From the NCBI GenBank assembly GCA_021325135.1, contig JAJPHT010000015.1, positions 181,320 through 245,319 on the forward strand: 64,000 nt of DNA. Direction: 5' to 3'. This stretch comes from Pseudomonadota bacterium (GTDB lineage Archaea > Thermoplasmatota > SW-10-69-26 > JACQPN01 > JAJPHT01). The position numbers were made by a program, and so were the translations under genes. The notes under the pieces were generated by a model, which worked only from the letters and a program-made list of their open reading frames with translations, did no database searches and was not told the origin of the DNA. Positions 45,616 to 53,637 of this stretch are shown piece after piece (the stretch's first letter is position 1; each line of letters begins with the position of its first letter).

Positions 45616-46301
45616 GCACGGGCATCGGCTTCGTGGACGAGAAGATCGACGCGCTGCGCGCGCTCCCGCCCGGAAGCCTCGCCCGCCGCGCGCTCTACGC
45701 CTTCCTCGTGGGCCTGGGCGTCACGCTCACGGGCTATGGCAGCATGTTCGTCAAGGACACGCCCGCCATCCCCTACAAGCTCATCCCCGACCTGCGCGGC
45801 GCGCTCTTCCTCCTCAGCGGCACGACGCTGGGCCTCTATGCGGCCTACGGCCGGTCGAGCCACCGCACGTGGGCGCTCTGGGGCGTCCTCGCGTTCGTCA
45901 TCGGCTTCCACCTGGAGGAGGCGACGGTCCACTGGATCGGCCCTTTCCCAGGCAGCATCACGGGCATCCGCGTCGGCCTCCTGGGCACCGCGGGCTCGCT
46001 CCTCGCCATCGCCGCCGTCGTGCTCCTCCACGTCGAGGTCGAGTCGTCGCGCCTCGCGCAGGACCTCGACAAGCGCGGCGCCGGAAGGGACTCGGGGCTC
46101 GCCGTCGCGGAGGGCCTGCGCGGCGAAGGCGCGCGCCGCGTCGTCGCCGTCGCCGCAGGCGCCGCCGGGCTCGGGCTCCTCGCCATCGTGTCGGAGAAGA
46201 TCATCGGCAACGGCGCGACGGGCGGCGTCTACGTTCTGTTCCTCGGGAGCGCCATCCTCTTCGGGCTCGCGTTCGCCTTGGTCCGGTTCGGGCGCCGCTG
46301 A
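45612..46301 (+). CDS. Multi-TM protein at the end of the MoxR/DUF58 cluster
   Basis: Continuous hydrophobic ORF after DUF58; no ATG near the start, candidates CTG 45612 or GTG 45633. Confidence 0.7.
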   Translation: MSTGIGFVDEKIDALRALPPGSLARRALYAFLVGLGVTLTGYGSMFVKDTPAIPYKLIPDLRGALFLLSGTTLGLYAAYGRSSHRTWALWGVLAFVIGFHLEEATVHWIGPFPGSITGIRVGLLGTAGSLLAIAAVVLLHVEVESSRLAQDLDKRGAGRDSGLAVAEGLRGEGARRVVAVAAGAAGLGLLAIVSEKIIGNGATGGVYVLFLGSAILFGLAFALVRFGRR

Positions 46302-46311
46302 AGCCCAAACG

Positions 46312-46404
46312 CGGGGGGATTCGGGGGGCGGAAGCCCCCTGACGTGAAGGAAAAGTCCGGCAGACGATCAAAACGTCAGGGGGCTGCGCTCCCTGAAACC
46401 CCCG
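46312..46404. repeat. Nested palindromic intergenic element, copy B
   Basis: CCCCCTGACGTGAAGGAAAAGTCCGGCAGACGATCAAAACGTCAGGGGGC core; between convergent genes. Confidence 0.85.
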
Positions 46405-46418
46405 CTTTTGGCGCCGCC

Positions 46419-47375
46419 TCACCCTCTCATGTCCAGCGCCTTCCGGACCTCCCCCGCGATCGCAAGGGAAAGGGGCGGCGGCACGCTCTCGCCGATCATG
46501 TTCATCTGCTCGTTCTTGGAGCCGTGGAACACGAAGTCGTCGGGGTAGCCCATGAGGCGCGCGTGCTCGCGGGCCGTGAGGAGGCGGTCCTCCACGGGGT
46601 GGATGAAGCGGCCCAGCCCCTTCACGGTGGGCGCCAGCTCGTCGGCCTTGAGGCGCGTGAAGGCGCCGTGCATGCGGCCGTCCGCGGCCCGGTAGCGGTA
46701 GAGGCTGTCGCCCTCCTCCATCTCGCGCATGCGCTGGCCGCGCTTGCCTCGCATGGGGACCTCCTCGTGGTTGGGGATCTCCACGTCGAGGCTCTGGAGG
46801 TCCGCGATGGCCTCCTCCACCGTGACGCGGCGCGCGACCTTGGGTGGTGATATCACCACGTTGGAGATGAAGACGCGGTCGCGGTGGCTGGGCGTGCCGT
46901 GGTCCTCCGCCTGGAGGCGGTTGAAGTGGATGGAGGGGTAGCCCTGCCGCGCGAAGATGGTGCGAAGCTCGGCCTCCAGCGGGCCCTCCATGATGGGGGG
47001 CACATTCTCCATGACGAAGACGCGCGGCTGCAGCTCCTTCACGACTTTGGCGTACTGGAGCGTCAGGCTCCCCACGGGGTCGGTGTAGAGGCGGTCCAGG
47101 GGGTTGCGGCGGCGGTCGGCGTTGGCCACGGTGAACGCCTCGCAGGGCGGGCCGCCGATGAGCACGTCGGGCCGGCCCATCTTCGCGTACTCCTGCGTCC
47201 GGACGTCGCCCAGGTGCGGCTCGCCCACGGGCACGTTGGCGACGTAGGTCTCCAGCGACGTGCGGAACGACTCGACGGCGTGCCCAATGCGGAAGCCGCG
47301 CTCGGCGAAGCCGAACCCGAAGCCGCCGCAGCCGGCGAAGATGTCAACAACATTCGGCGCGTCCATCAGGACCAC
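46419..47375 (-). CDS. DNA (cytosine-5) methyltransferase
   Basis: VVDIFAGCGGFGFGFAERGF, DVLIGGPPCEAFTVANADRR, PRVFVMENVPPIM, GTPSHRDRVFI. Confidence 0.94.
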   Translation of the reverse strand: MVLMDAPNVVDIFAGCGGFGFGFAERGFRIGHAVESFRTSLETYVANVPVGEPHLGDVRTQEYAKMGRPDVLIGGPPCEAFTVANADRRRNPLDRLYTDPVGSLTLQYAKVVKELQPRVFVMENVPPIMEGPLEAELRTIFARQGYPSIHFNRLQAEDHGTPSHRDRVFISNVVISPPKVARRVTVEEAIADLQSLDVEIPNHEEVPMRGKRGQRMREMEEGDSLYRYRAADGRMHGAFTRLKADELAPTVKGLGRFIHPVEDRLLTAREHARLMGYPDDFVFHGSKNEQMNMIGESVPPPLSLAIAGEVRKALDMRG

Positions 47376-47483
47376 CCGAATGTTGTTGAGAGGCCGGGCT
47401 GGCGACCGAAGGGAGCCAGTGCGGCTGAATCCACGACCGTGGGCGCGTCCACGGGCGCGCGAGGAGGGTCTTCCTACAAAGCC

Positions 47484-47756
47484 CTACTTGGGCGGCAGGA
47501 GCGGGGGCAGGACGTAGAGGAAGAACCCCAGGAACGCCGCGCACACGCCGCCGAACGCGATGGTGCCCGCGGCCATCATGGCGAGCTTGGAGGAGCCCAG
47601 CCCCACGAGGGTCCCCACGAGGATCAGCGCGAGGCCCGCGACCAGGAGGCTCACGCCCCGCACCAGCGAGGCGGTGTTCTCGCGGACCTGGTCGAGGAAG
47701 CCCACGTCCAGGGCGACCGTTTGGGGCCATTTGAAGGCTGCGGACGCGACCTGCAC
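47484..47756 (-). CDS. Small two-TM membrane protein
   Basis: LVRGVSLLVAGLALILVGTLVGL...GTIAFGGVCAAFLGFFLYVLPPLLPPK; GTG start estimated. Confidence 0.6.
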   Translation of the reverse strand: MQVASAAFKWPQTVALDVGFLDQVRENTASLVRGVSLLVAGLALILVGTLVGLGSSKLAMMAAGTIAFGGVCAAFLGFFLYVLPPLLPPK

Positions 47757-47825
47757 GCGTCGCGACAAGGCGCTGAGGAGAAACGTTGATGGCGGCGCCT
47801 CGGGCTGTTGGCGCGGAGGCTTCCC

Positions 47826-48605
47826 ATGCTTCGCTGGACCCGGCACGCCGCCCTCTGTCTCCTGCTCGTCCTCCCCTCGGCCCTCGCCGGCACCGCCGTG
47901 AGCCCCGACGTCACCGACGCCGCGGGGGACGCGCCCGGCCCGCTGGACGTCACCAGCATGTGGATCACCAGCGACGCGGCCAGCGTCACGTTCCACCTCA
48001 AGGTCGCGAACCTCACCGGGCCCGACCCGCTCCTGGGCGGCGAGGGCGCGCGCTACTACTACCGCGTCGAGTTCCAGTCGTCCACGTCCGGGCGCGCCTG
48101 GTACGTCCAGGGGCAGATCTGCGCCCTCGACACCGCGAGCCGCGGCGTCGCCGTCGCGCCCCCGTCCCAGGTCTACGAGCGGCCCGTGACCGGCGTCGAC
48201 TCCTCCGACGGCGGCGTGAACGGCGTGGGCGCCTGCGCGGGCAGCACCGCCCTCGACGCGGAGAACCTCACCGGCGCGCCGGTCAGCTCCAGCGTCCAGA
48301 CGCCCAACTCCACCGCGGCCTCCATCGGCGTGGACCCCGCCGCGGGCATCGTCACGCTCCGCATGGAGCGCCAGGAGAACTACGTCCTCCTCACCGACAC
48401 GGGCAGCCCCACGCACCCGGGCGCCCTGGAGCCCAAGAGCACGGAGGTCGGCCTCGGCGCCGGCACGGTCCTGCGCCACGTCGTCGTGGAGACGTTCCTG
48501 GGCAAGGGCCCCCTGGTGGACCAGGGCCACACCGGCCCCCTCGACGGCGGCAGCAAGGACCTCGCCGACGTCGCGGGCCCCGGCCCCGACTTCCCGCTGG
48601 ACTGA
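47826..48605 (+). CDS. Secreted protein, unknown function
   Basis: Signal peptide; DVTDAAGDAPGPLDVTSMWITSDAASVTFHLKV resembles secreted beta-domain proteins. Confidence 0.7.
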   Translation: MLRWTRHAALCLLLVLPSALAGTAVSPDVTDAAGDAPGPLDVTSMWITSDAASVTFHLKVANLTGPDPLLGGEGARYYYRVEFQSSTSGRAWYVQGQICALDTASRGVAVAPPSQVYERPVTGVDSSDGGVNGVGACAGSTALDAENLTGAPVSSSVQTPNSTAASIGVDPAAGIVTLRMERQENYVLLTDTGSPTHPGALEPKSTEVGLGAGTVLRHVVVETFLGKGPLVDQGHTGPLDGGSKDLADVAGPGPDFPLD

Positions 48606-48655
48606 GCCGCCCCCACCCCAAGCGTCTTGAAGGGGCCTCGCGTGTTGCGTCCACC

Positions 48656-49888
48656 ATGGGCGGGCCCCCTCCGCAGGAGCAGATCGACGCGACCCTGGAG
48701 TGGGTCACGTCGGTCTTCCGCGGCCACTACGCGGCGAACCCGCCCGAGCCGCCCGCGCGCTTCGGCCGCCGCGAGTTCGGCTTCCTCTGGAACGGCAAGA
48801 AGTTCTTCCTGCGCCACGTGGGCTTTCCCAGCCGCGAGGCCTTCCAGGAGTTCATGGCCCGCGACGGGCCGCACCACGCGTACTACAGCACGGCGTACTA
48901 CAAGACGCCCAGCGCCGCGACCATGAAGGAGAAGGAGTGGCTGGGCGCGGACCTCATCTTCGACCTGGACGCGGACCACCTGCCCGACGCCGACAAGATG
49001 AGCTACGAGGAGCAGCTCGCCGAGGTCAAGCGCCAGGCGCGCAAGCTCCTCCACGAGTTCCTCCTGGGCGACTTCGGCTTCGACCCCGAGCACGTGCGCA
49101 TCGTCTTCTCCGGCGGCAGGGGCTATCACTTCCACGTCACCGACCCGCGCGTGCTGCCGCTGGACTCCGCGGCGCGGCGCGAGATCGTGGACTACCTGAG
49201 CCCCAACGAGCAGGTCTCCTCCGCCCTCGTGGAGGGGTTCGTCAAGGAGAAGACCTGGAAGAAGGACGCCTTCGGCCCGCAGAAGGACCGCATCATCCCG
49301 CCCGCCAGCGCGCCGGGCTGGGACGGCATCATCACGCGCACCATCGTCGCGTTCCTGGGCGACGTCGCCGCGCTGCCCGAGGAGGAGGCCGTCGCGCGCC
49401 TGCGCCGGATCAACGGCATCGGCGAGAAGACCGCGGCCGAGATCCGCGCGCAGCTGACGCCCGAGCGCATCGCCCTCATCCGCGAGCACGGCCGCCTGGC
49501 GATCCCCGCCCTCGCGCAGAAGAAGGCGCTGGAGGGCCTGATCGAGATGGCCCGCGTCGCGGCCGAAGGCGAGACCGACGAGCCCGTCACGGCCGATATC
49601 AAACGCCTCATCCGCCTCCCCGGCTCGCTCCACGGCAAGACGGGGCTGCGCGTCACGGCGCTCACGCTGGAGGAGTTCGAGCGCTTCGACCCGTTGCGCG
49701 ACGCGGTGGCGCTGGGGGAGGAGCCCGTGCGCGTCGTGGTGAGCAAGCCGGTGGACGTGCCGCTCAAGGGGCGGCGCCTGCGGCTGGAGCCCGGCGAGCA
49801 GGAGGCGCCCCTCTACGCCGCGGCGTTCGCGGTGCTGCGACGCAGCGCGCTGCGGCCCTACGCGGGGCCCGTCGCCAGCGTCCCCTGA
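48656..49888 (+). CDS. priS: DNA primase small subunit PriS with internal HhH-like segment
   Basis: DLIFDLDADHLP catalytic motif, IVFSGGRGYHFHVTD; internal INGIGEKTAAEIRAQL. Confidence 0.95.
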   Translation: MGGPPPQEQIDATLEWVTSVFRGHYAANPPEPPARFGRREFGFLWNGKKFFLRHVGFPSREAFQEFMARDGPHHAYYSTAYYKTPSAATMKEKEWLGADLIFDLDADHLPDADKMSYEEQLAEVKRQARKLLHEFLLGDFGFDPEHVRIVFSGGRGYHFHVTDPRVLPLDSAARREIVDYLSPNEQVSSALVEGFVKEKTWKKDAFGPQKDRIIPPASAPGWDGIITRTIVAFLGDVAALPEEEAVARLRRINGIGEKTAAEIRAQLTPERIALIREHGRLAIPALAQKKALEGLIEMARVAAEGETDEPVTADIKRLIRLPGSLHGKTGLRVTALTLEEFERFDPLRDAVALGEEPVRVVVSKPVDVPLKGRRLRLEPGEQEAPLYAAAFAVLRRSALRPYAGPVASVP

Positions 49889-50658
49889 TCGGCCTTCGCC
49901 ACGGGGATCGTCTGCCCTTCGCGCAGCACGACGACCTCGCCGCCGAAGGCGCCCTTGGCCTCGGCGTGCGACTCCTCCGCGTTGCCGTAGAAGGGGACGT
50001 GCGAGAGGGCGAGCTTGCCCACGCCGGCCTCGCGCGCGAGGCGGCCCGCCGCGCCCGCGGTGAGGTTCGTCCGCGCGGCCTCGCCCTCGTCGCGGTCCAG
50101 CAGGAGCGTGTGGACGAGGAGCACGTCGGCGCCGCGGGCGAAGTCGGCGAACCAGGGGCGCGGGCCCGTGTCGGCGAGGTAGACCAGCGTGCCCGAGGGG
50201 CCCTCGATGCGCGCGCCCACCGCGGGGCAGCCGTGGCCCACGTTGCAGAACGTGAGGCGGAAGGGGCCGATCTCCACCTTGGACTTGCGCGTGAGGCCTT
50301 CGAGGCGCGCGTTCTGGATCCACGAGCGGTCCATGCTGTACGCGCGCAGCACGTCCTTGAGGCGCGCCTCGGCGCCGGTGGGGATGAGGAGCGGCGTGCC
50401 GGGGGCGAGGGAGAAGGCGACGGGGAGCAGGTCCGCGACGTTGTCCAGGTGGAAGTGGCTCACCAGCACGCCCGAGAGGGGCTTGCCTTCGAGCACCTGC
50501 GCGAGGCGGAGGTGCGTGCCGTTGCCGCAGTCCAGGAGGAGCCGCGCGTCGCCCTCGGAAAGCAGGTACGACGTGCCCGCGCCCAGGGGCACGAGGTAGC
50601 GGCTGCTGTTGCCCAGGACGCTCAGCTCCACCTCGTCCCCTTGCGTGCCCTCGGGCAA
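49858..50658 (-). CDS. Metallo-beta-lactamase/RNase Z-like protein
   Basis: LLLDCGNGTHLRL, VLVSHFHLDNVADLLP, GTLVYLADTGP. Confidence 0.85.
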   Translation of the reverse strand: MPEGTQGDEVELSVLGNSSRYLVPLGAGTSYLLSEGDARLLLDCGNGTHLRLAQVLEGKPLSGVLVSHFHLDNVADLLPVAFSLAPGTPLLIPTGAEARLKDVLRAYSMDRSWIQNARLEGLTRKSKVEIGPFRLTFCNVGHGCPAVGARIEGPSGTLVYLADTGPRPWFADFARGADVLLVHTLLLDRDEGEAARTNLTAGAAGRLAREAGVGKLALSHVPFYGNAEESHAEAKGAFGGEVVVLREGQTIPVAKADQGTLATGPA

Positions 50659-50690
50659 AGGCTTTTCGAGGACGGCCCGCTCGCCGGGGC

Positions 50691-51383
50691 ATGCCTTTCC
50701 TCCTGCGCGTCCGCGGCGGGCAGCCCCTCGCCGCCGGCAAGGTGGTCGCCGTCGCGAAGAACTACGAGGACCACCGCAAGGAGATGGCGGGCGCCATGGG
50801 CTCGGGAGCCGCGGGGGACCGCCGGCCGCCGGAGGACCCCGTGGTCTTCCTGAAGCCCTCCTCGTGCCTCGCGCACGACGGGGGCGAGGTCGTGATCCCT
50901 CACGGCGTCGCGAACGTCCACTGGGAGACGGAGCTTGCCGTCGTCGTGGGCCGCGAGATGCGCCGCGTGGACGAGGCGGAGGCGATGCGCCGCGTGCTGG
51001 GCTATGCCGTCTTCCTGGACATGACGGCGCGTGACCTCCAGGCGGATGCCAAGAAGGGTGGCATGCCCTGGACGCTCTCCAAGGGCATGGACACCTTCGG
51101 CCCCATCAGCGAGGTCGTGCCCGTCGCGCAGGCGCCCGCGTGGGACGCGATGGAGCTGGAGCTGCGCGTCAACGGCGAGGTGCGCCAGAAGGGCGCCACG
51201 CGCGACATGATCCACCCCGTGCCGCGGATCCTCAGCCACGTCTCGCGCTACATGACGCTGGAGCCCGGCGACGTCGTCGCCACCGGGACCCCCGCGGGCG
51301 TCGGCGCGTGCAAGCCCGGCGACGCGCTGGAGGCGAAGCTCCCCGGAATCGCGGCGCTCAACGTAAGGGTCGTCGCGGGTTGA
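50691..51383 (+). CDS. Fumarylacetoacetate hydrolase family protein
   Basis: AVAKNYEDHRKEM, VFLKPSSCL, HWETELAVVVGREMR, GDVVATGTPAGVG. Confidence 0.93.
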   Translation: MPFLLRVRGGQPLAAGKVVAVAKNYEDHRKEMAGAMGSGAAGDRRPPEDPVVFLKPSSCLAHDGGEVVIPHGVANVHWETELAVVVGREMRRVDEAEAMRRVLGYAVFLDMTARDLQADAKKGGMPWTLSKGMDTFGPISEVVPVAQAPAWDAMELELRVNGEVRQKGATRDMIHPVPRILSHVSRYMTLEPGDVVATGTPAGVGACKPGDALEAKLPGIAALNVRVVAG

Positions 51384-51602
51384 CGTGGGACCGCAGCGGT
51401 GCGATCGAAGCCCTTATCCAAGGCCCCCGCCTCCTCGAACCGGATACGGAATCAGGGTGGCCCGGGACGTTTCCCGGTCACCGGGCGCGCCCGTGGTTTT
51501 GGGCCGCCCTTCCCCTCTCCTTCCAGCGGAAGCCAAGCGCGTTCTCCTGGCGTGCCTGGCGCGGAGAAGGGACCAAATAGGCGCGCCGGGGTTCGACCGC
51601 CC

Positions 51603-52382
51603 GTGGCGCCTGACGAGGACGAGTTCACGTACCCCGCCCTCGTGAACCGCTGGCGCCGCGAGCGCAGCACCACCGCGCTGGGCAAGATGGACAACGGCTT
51701 CTACGAGGCCTTCGACAACCACCTGCGCGCGCTTCGCGAGGACTACCAGAAGGAGCACGCCGCGAACCCGGCCACGCCCAAGGTCCTCATCCTCCAGGAC
51801 GAACTGACGAAGCTCCAGGGCGTGCGCGACGACCTCTACGACCTGCGCGAGCGGAAGATCGTCACCGCCGCCCTCATCGCCGCGCGGGGCGGCCACGCGG
51901 AGAAGACCAACATGACGCGGGAGGAGGAGCTTGTCTTCGACGAGCTTCTCCGCACCCTGCGCGACGCCCGCCGCAGCCTGCTGCGCCGCGGCCAGCCGCC
52001 CGCCGTCGAGCCCACGCGCCCCGCGCCCGCCGGGCCCCCGTCGCCCCCCGACCCCGCGCCCCCCGCGGCCAGCGCGCAGCCCGCCTCGCCGCTTGCCGAG
52101 CGCCCCTCGGAGCCGCCCGCCGAGGCGCCGCTGCCTGGCGCGCCCGCGGCGCCCACGCGCGACCCGGCCCCGGCGGCGGAGGCCGTCACCGCCAGCGAGC
52201 CCGAGGCGCCGCGCCGCATCGCTCCGCCGCGCATGCTCGTGCGCGTGAAGTCCGCCTTCGGCCCCTTCGTCGGGCCCGACCTGAGGAACTACCTCCTGGC
52301 GGCGGAGGACGTGGCGGCGCTCCCCAAGGAGGTCGCGCACGTGCTCATCCAGCGCGGCGTCGCGGTCGCTGTGGGTGGGTAG
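51603..52382 (+). CDS. GINS complex subunit (Gins15/51 type)
   Basis: GTG start; helical A-domain (ALREDYQKEHA...ILQDELTKLQGVRDDLYDLRERKIV), Pro/Ala linker, B-domain FGPFVGPDLRNYLLAAEDVAALPKEVAHVLIQRGVA. Confidence 0.88.
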   Translation: MAPDEDEFTYPALVNRWRRERSTTALGKMDNGFYEAFDNHLRALREDYQKEHAANPATPKVLILQDELTKLQGVRDDLYDLRERKIVTAALIAARGGHAEKTNMTREEELVFDELLRTLRDARRSLLRRGQPPAVEPTRPAPAGPPSPPDPAPPAASAQPASPLAERPSEPPAEAPLPGAPAAPTRDPAPAAEAVTASEPEAPRRIAPPRMLVRVKSAFGPFVGPDLRNYLLAAEDVAALPKEVAHVLIQRGVAVAVGG

Positions 52383-52406
52383 ACTGTTGGACCCTTGATC
52401 AGAGGA

Positions 52407-52796
52407 TCAAGGAGGAACGCCGAGGTCGTCGGGCTCGGTGAACTCGACCTTGAGGACGTCCTCGCCGTCCTCGTGGTAGGAGGCGCACGCCATGTTCTCG
52501 AAGAGGAGGAAGCCCATGTCGCCCAGGTCGTTCTCCTCGACGACGATGAAGAGCTTGGACTCGGAGATCTCGTACCAGACGCGCACGAAGAAGGCGTGCT
52601 CGTAGCTGGAGTCGAGCCAGATGATGTGCTCGGTCTCCTGGCCGTCCTCGATGGCCTCCTTGACGCTCTGCTCGGCGAAGCGTCGCACCGTGGCGATGGT
52701 CTTCCCGTCGTTGAGCGCGCGGAGGATCTCCCGCTTCAGGCGGGCCTCCTCCTCGAACTCGGGGTTCCAATCGACGGTCCACACCACGGATTCCAT
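52407..52796 (-). CDS. Conserved-looking acidic protein, unknown function
   Basis: 129 aa clean ORF, ATG start, no recognised family. Confidence 0.6.
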   Translation of the reverse strand: MESVVWTVDWNPEFEEEARLKREILRALNDGKTIATVRRFAEQSVKEAIEDGQETEHIIWLDSSYEHAFFVRVWYEISESKLFIVVEENDLGDMGFLLFENMACASYHEDGEDVLKVEFTEPDDLGVPP

Positions 52797-52976
52797 GGGG
52801 CCTCACTCCATCTGGGCGCTTGATGGGCTTGAAGCTTCCGTATGGGACGAGAGTGGTTTCCCTTGGAAGCGGCGCGGATTCCTGGGACAACAGGCGAAGG
52901 CTCGCGTTCAGGCGGCGCGCACGAGCGTCTCGCCAAGCGGCGTTCAGCCGCCTCCGCGGAGGCGGCTTCTCGCGAC

Positions 52977-53204
52977 TCAGCTGGAAACAGGCGCGAGCTG
53001 AGTCGCGACGATGCCGAAGAAGCGGAGGTGGTCCAGAAGCGCGCTCTTCGTCGTCTTGCGCTCGTCGTAGGCGACGGAGAGCGTGTCGCGCGCGAGGTCG
53101 ATCTCGGCGGCGAGCACGCCCTCGTGGGCCAGAAGGTCGTCCAGGACGACGGACTCGTCCGCTTCGCAACCGAGCGTGTCGACGTGGATCGCAAGGCGCT
53201 TCAT
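52977..53204 (-). CDS. Small HMA-like ferredoxin-fold protein
   Basis: MKRLAIHVDTLGCEADESVVLDDLLAHEGVLAAEIDLARDTLSVAYDERKTTKSALLDHLRFFG; HMA-like pattern without CxxC. Confidence 0.65.
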   Translation of the reverse strand: MKRLAIHVDTLGCEADESVVLDDLLAHEGVLAAEIDLARDTLSVAYDERKTTKSALLDHLRFFGIVATQLAPVSS

Positions 53205-53313
53205 CGTGGCTTCGACAGAATACTCAGGAGTCGAAGACTTGAGCTTCGTGTCCGAATCTGGACACAAGTGCCCAGGCGAGTCCGATCCGGGGGCAGCGTG
53301 GGGTCCTGGCCCG

Positions 53314-53484
53314 TCAGCACGGCGTCCACGTGCATTGATAGCATCCGCAGCGCCAGCCGGTGAAGAGGTCCGGCGGCGCGGGCGCCTCTCCCATGGGGCC
53401 CCCGCACGACGGGCACGGCGCTCCGGCGCGCACCACCGCGGCGTGGGTGCAGGTGGCGCAGCGCGCGAAGGTGCGGGCGGGCAC
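53314..53484 (-). CDS. Small zinc-ribbon protein
   Basis: RCATCTHAAVVRAGAPCPSCGG...WRCGCYQC; GTG start inferred. Confidence 0.45.
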   Translation of the reverse strand: MPARTFARCATCTHAAVVRAGAPCPSCGGPMGEAPAPPDLFTGWRCGCYQCTWTPC

Positions 53485-53549
53485 GAGGGAGGAATGGCGG
53501 GCCCAGGAGAAAAACGAATGCGTTTCGTCATCCGGCGGCGCCGCCAAAT

Positions 53550-53636
53550 GCGGGGGGTTTGGGGGCGCAGCCCCCTGACGTGAAGGAACGTCGAGCAGAC
53601 AACGAGACGTCAGGGGGGCGAGCCCCCCGAACCCCC
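53550..53636. repeat. Nested palindromic intergenic element, copy C (core inverted relative to A and B)
   Basis: GGGGGCGCAGCCCCCTGACGTGAAGGAACGTCGAGCAGACAACGAGACGTCAGGGGGGCGAGCCCCCC; ends next to the purH stop. Confidence 0.85.
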
Positions 53637-53637
53637 C

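Noticed and set aside
48380-50740. 786-aa minus-strand ORF across priS
   Set aside because: Antisense shadow; priS motifs are on the plus strand.
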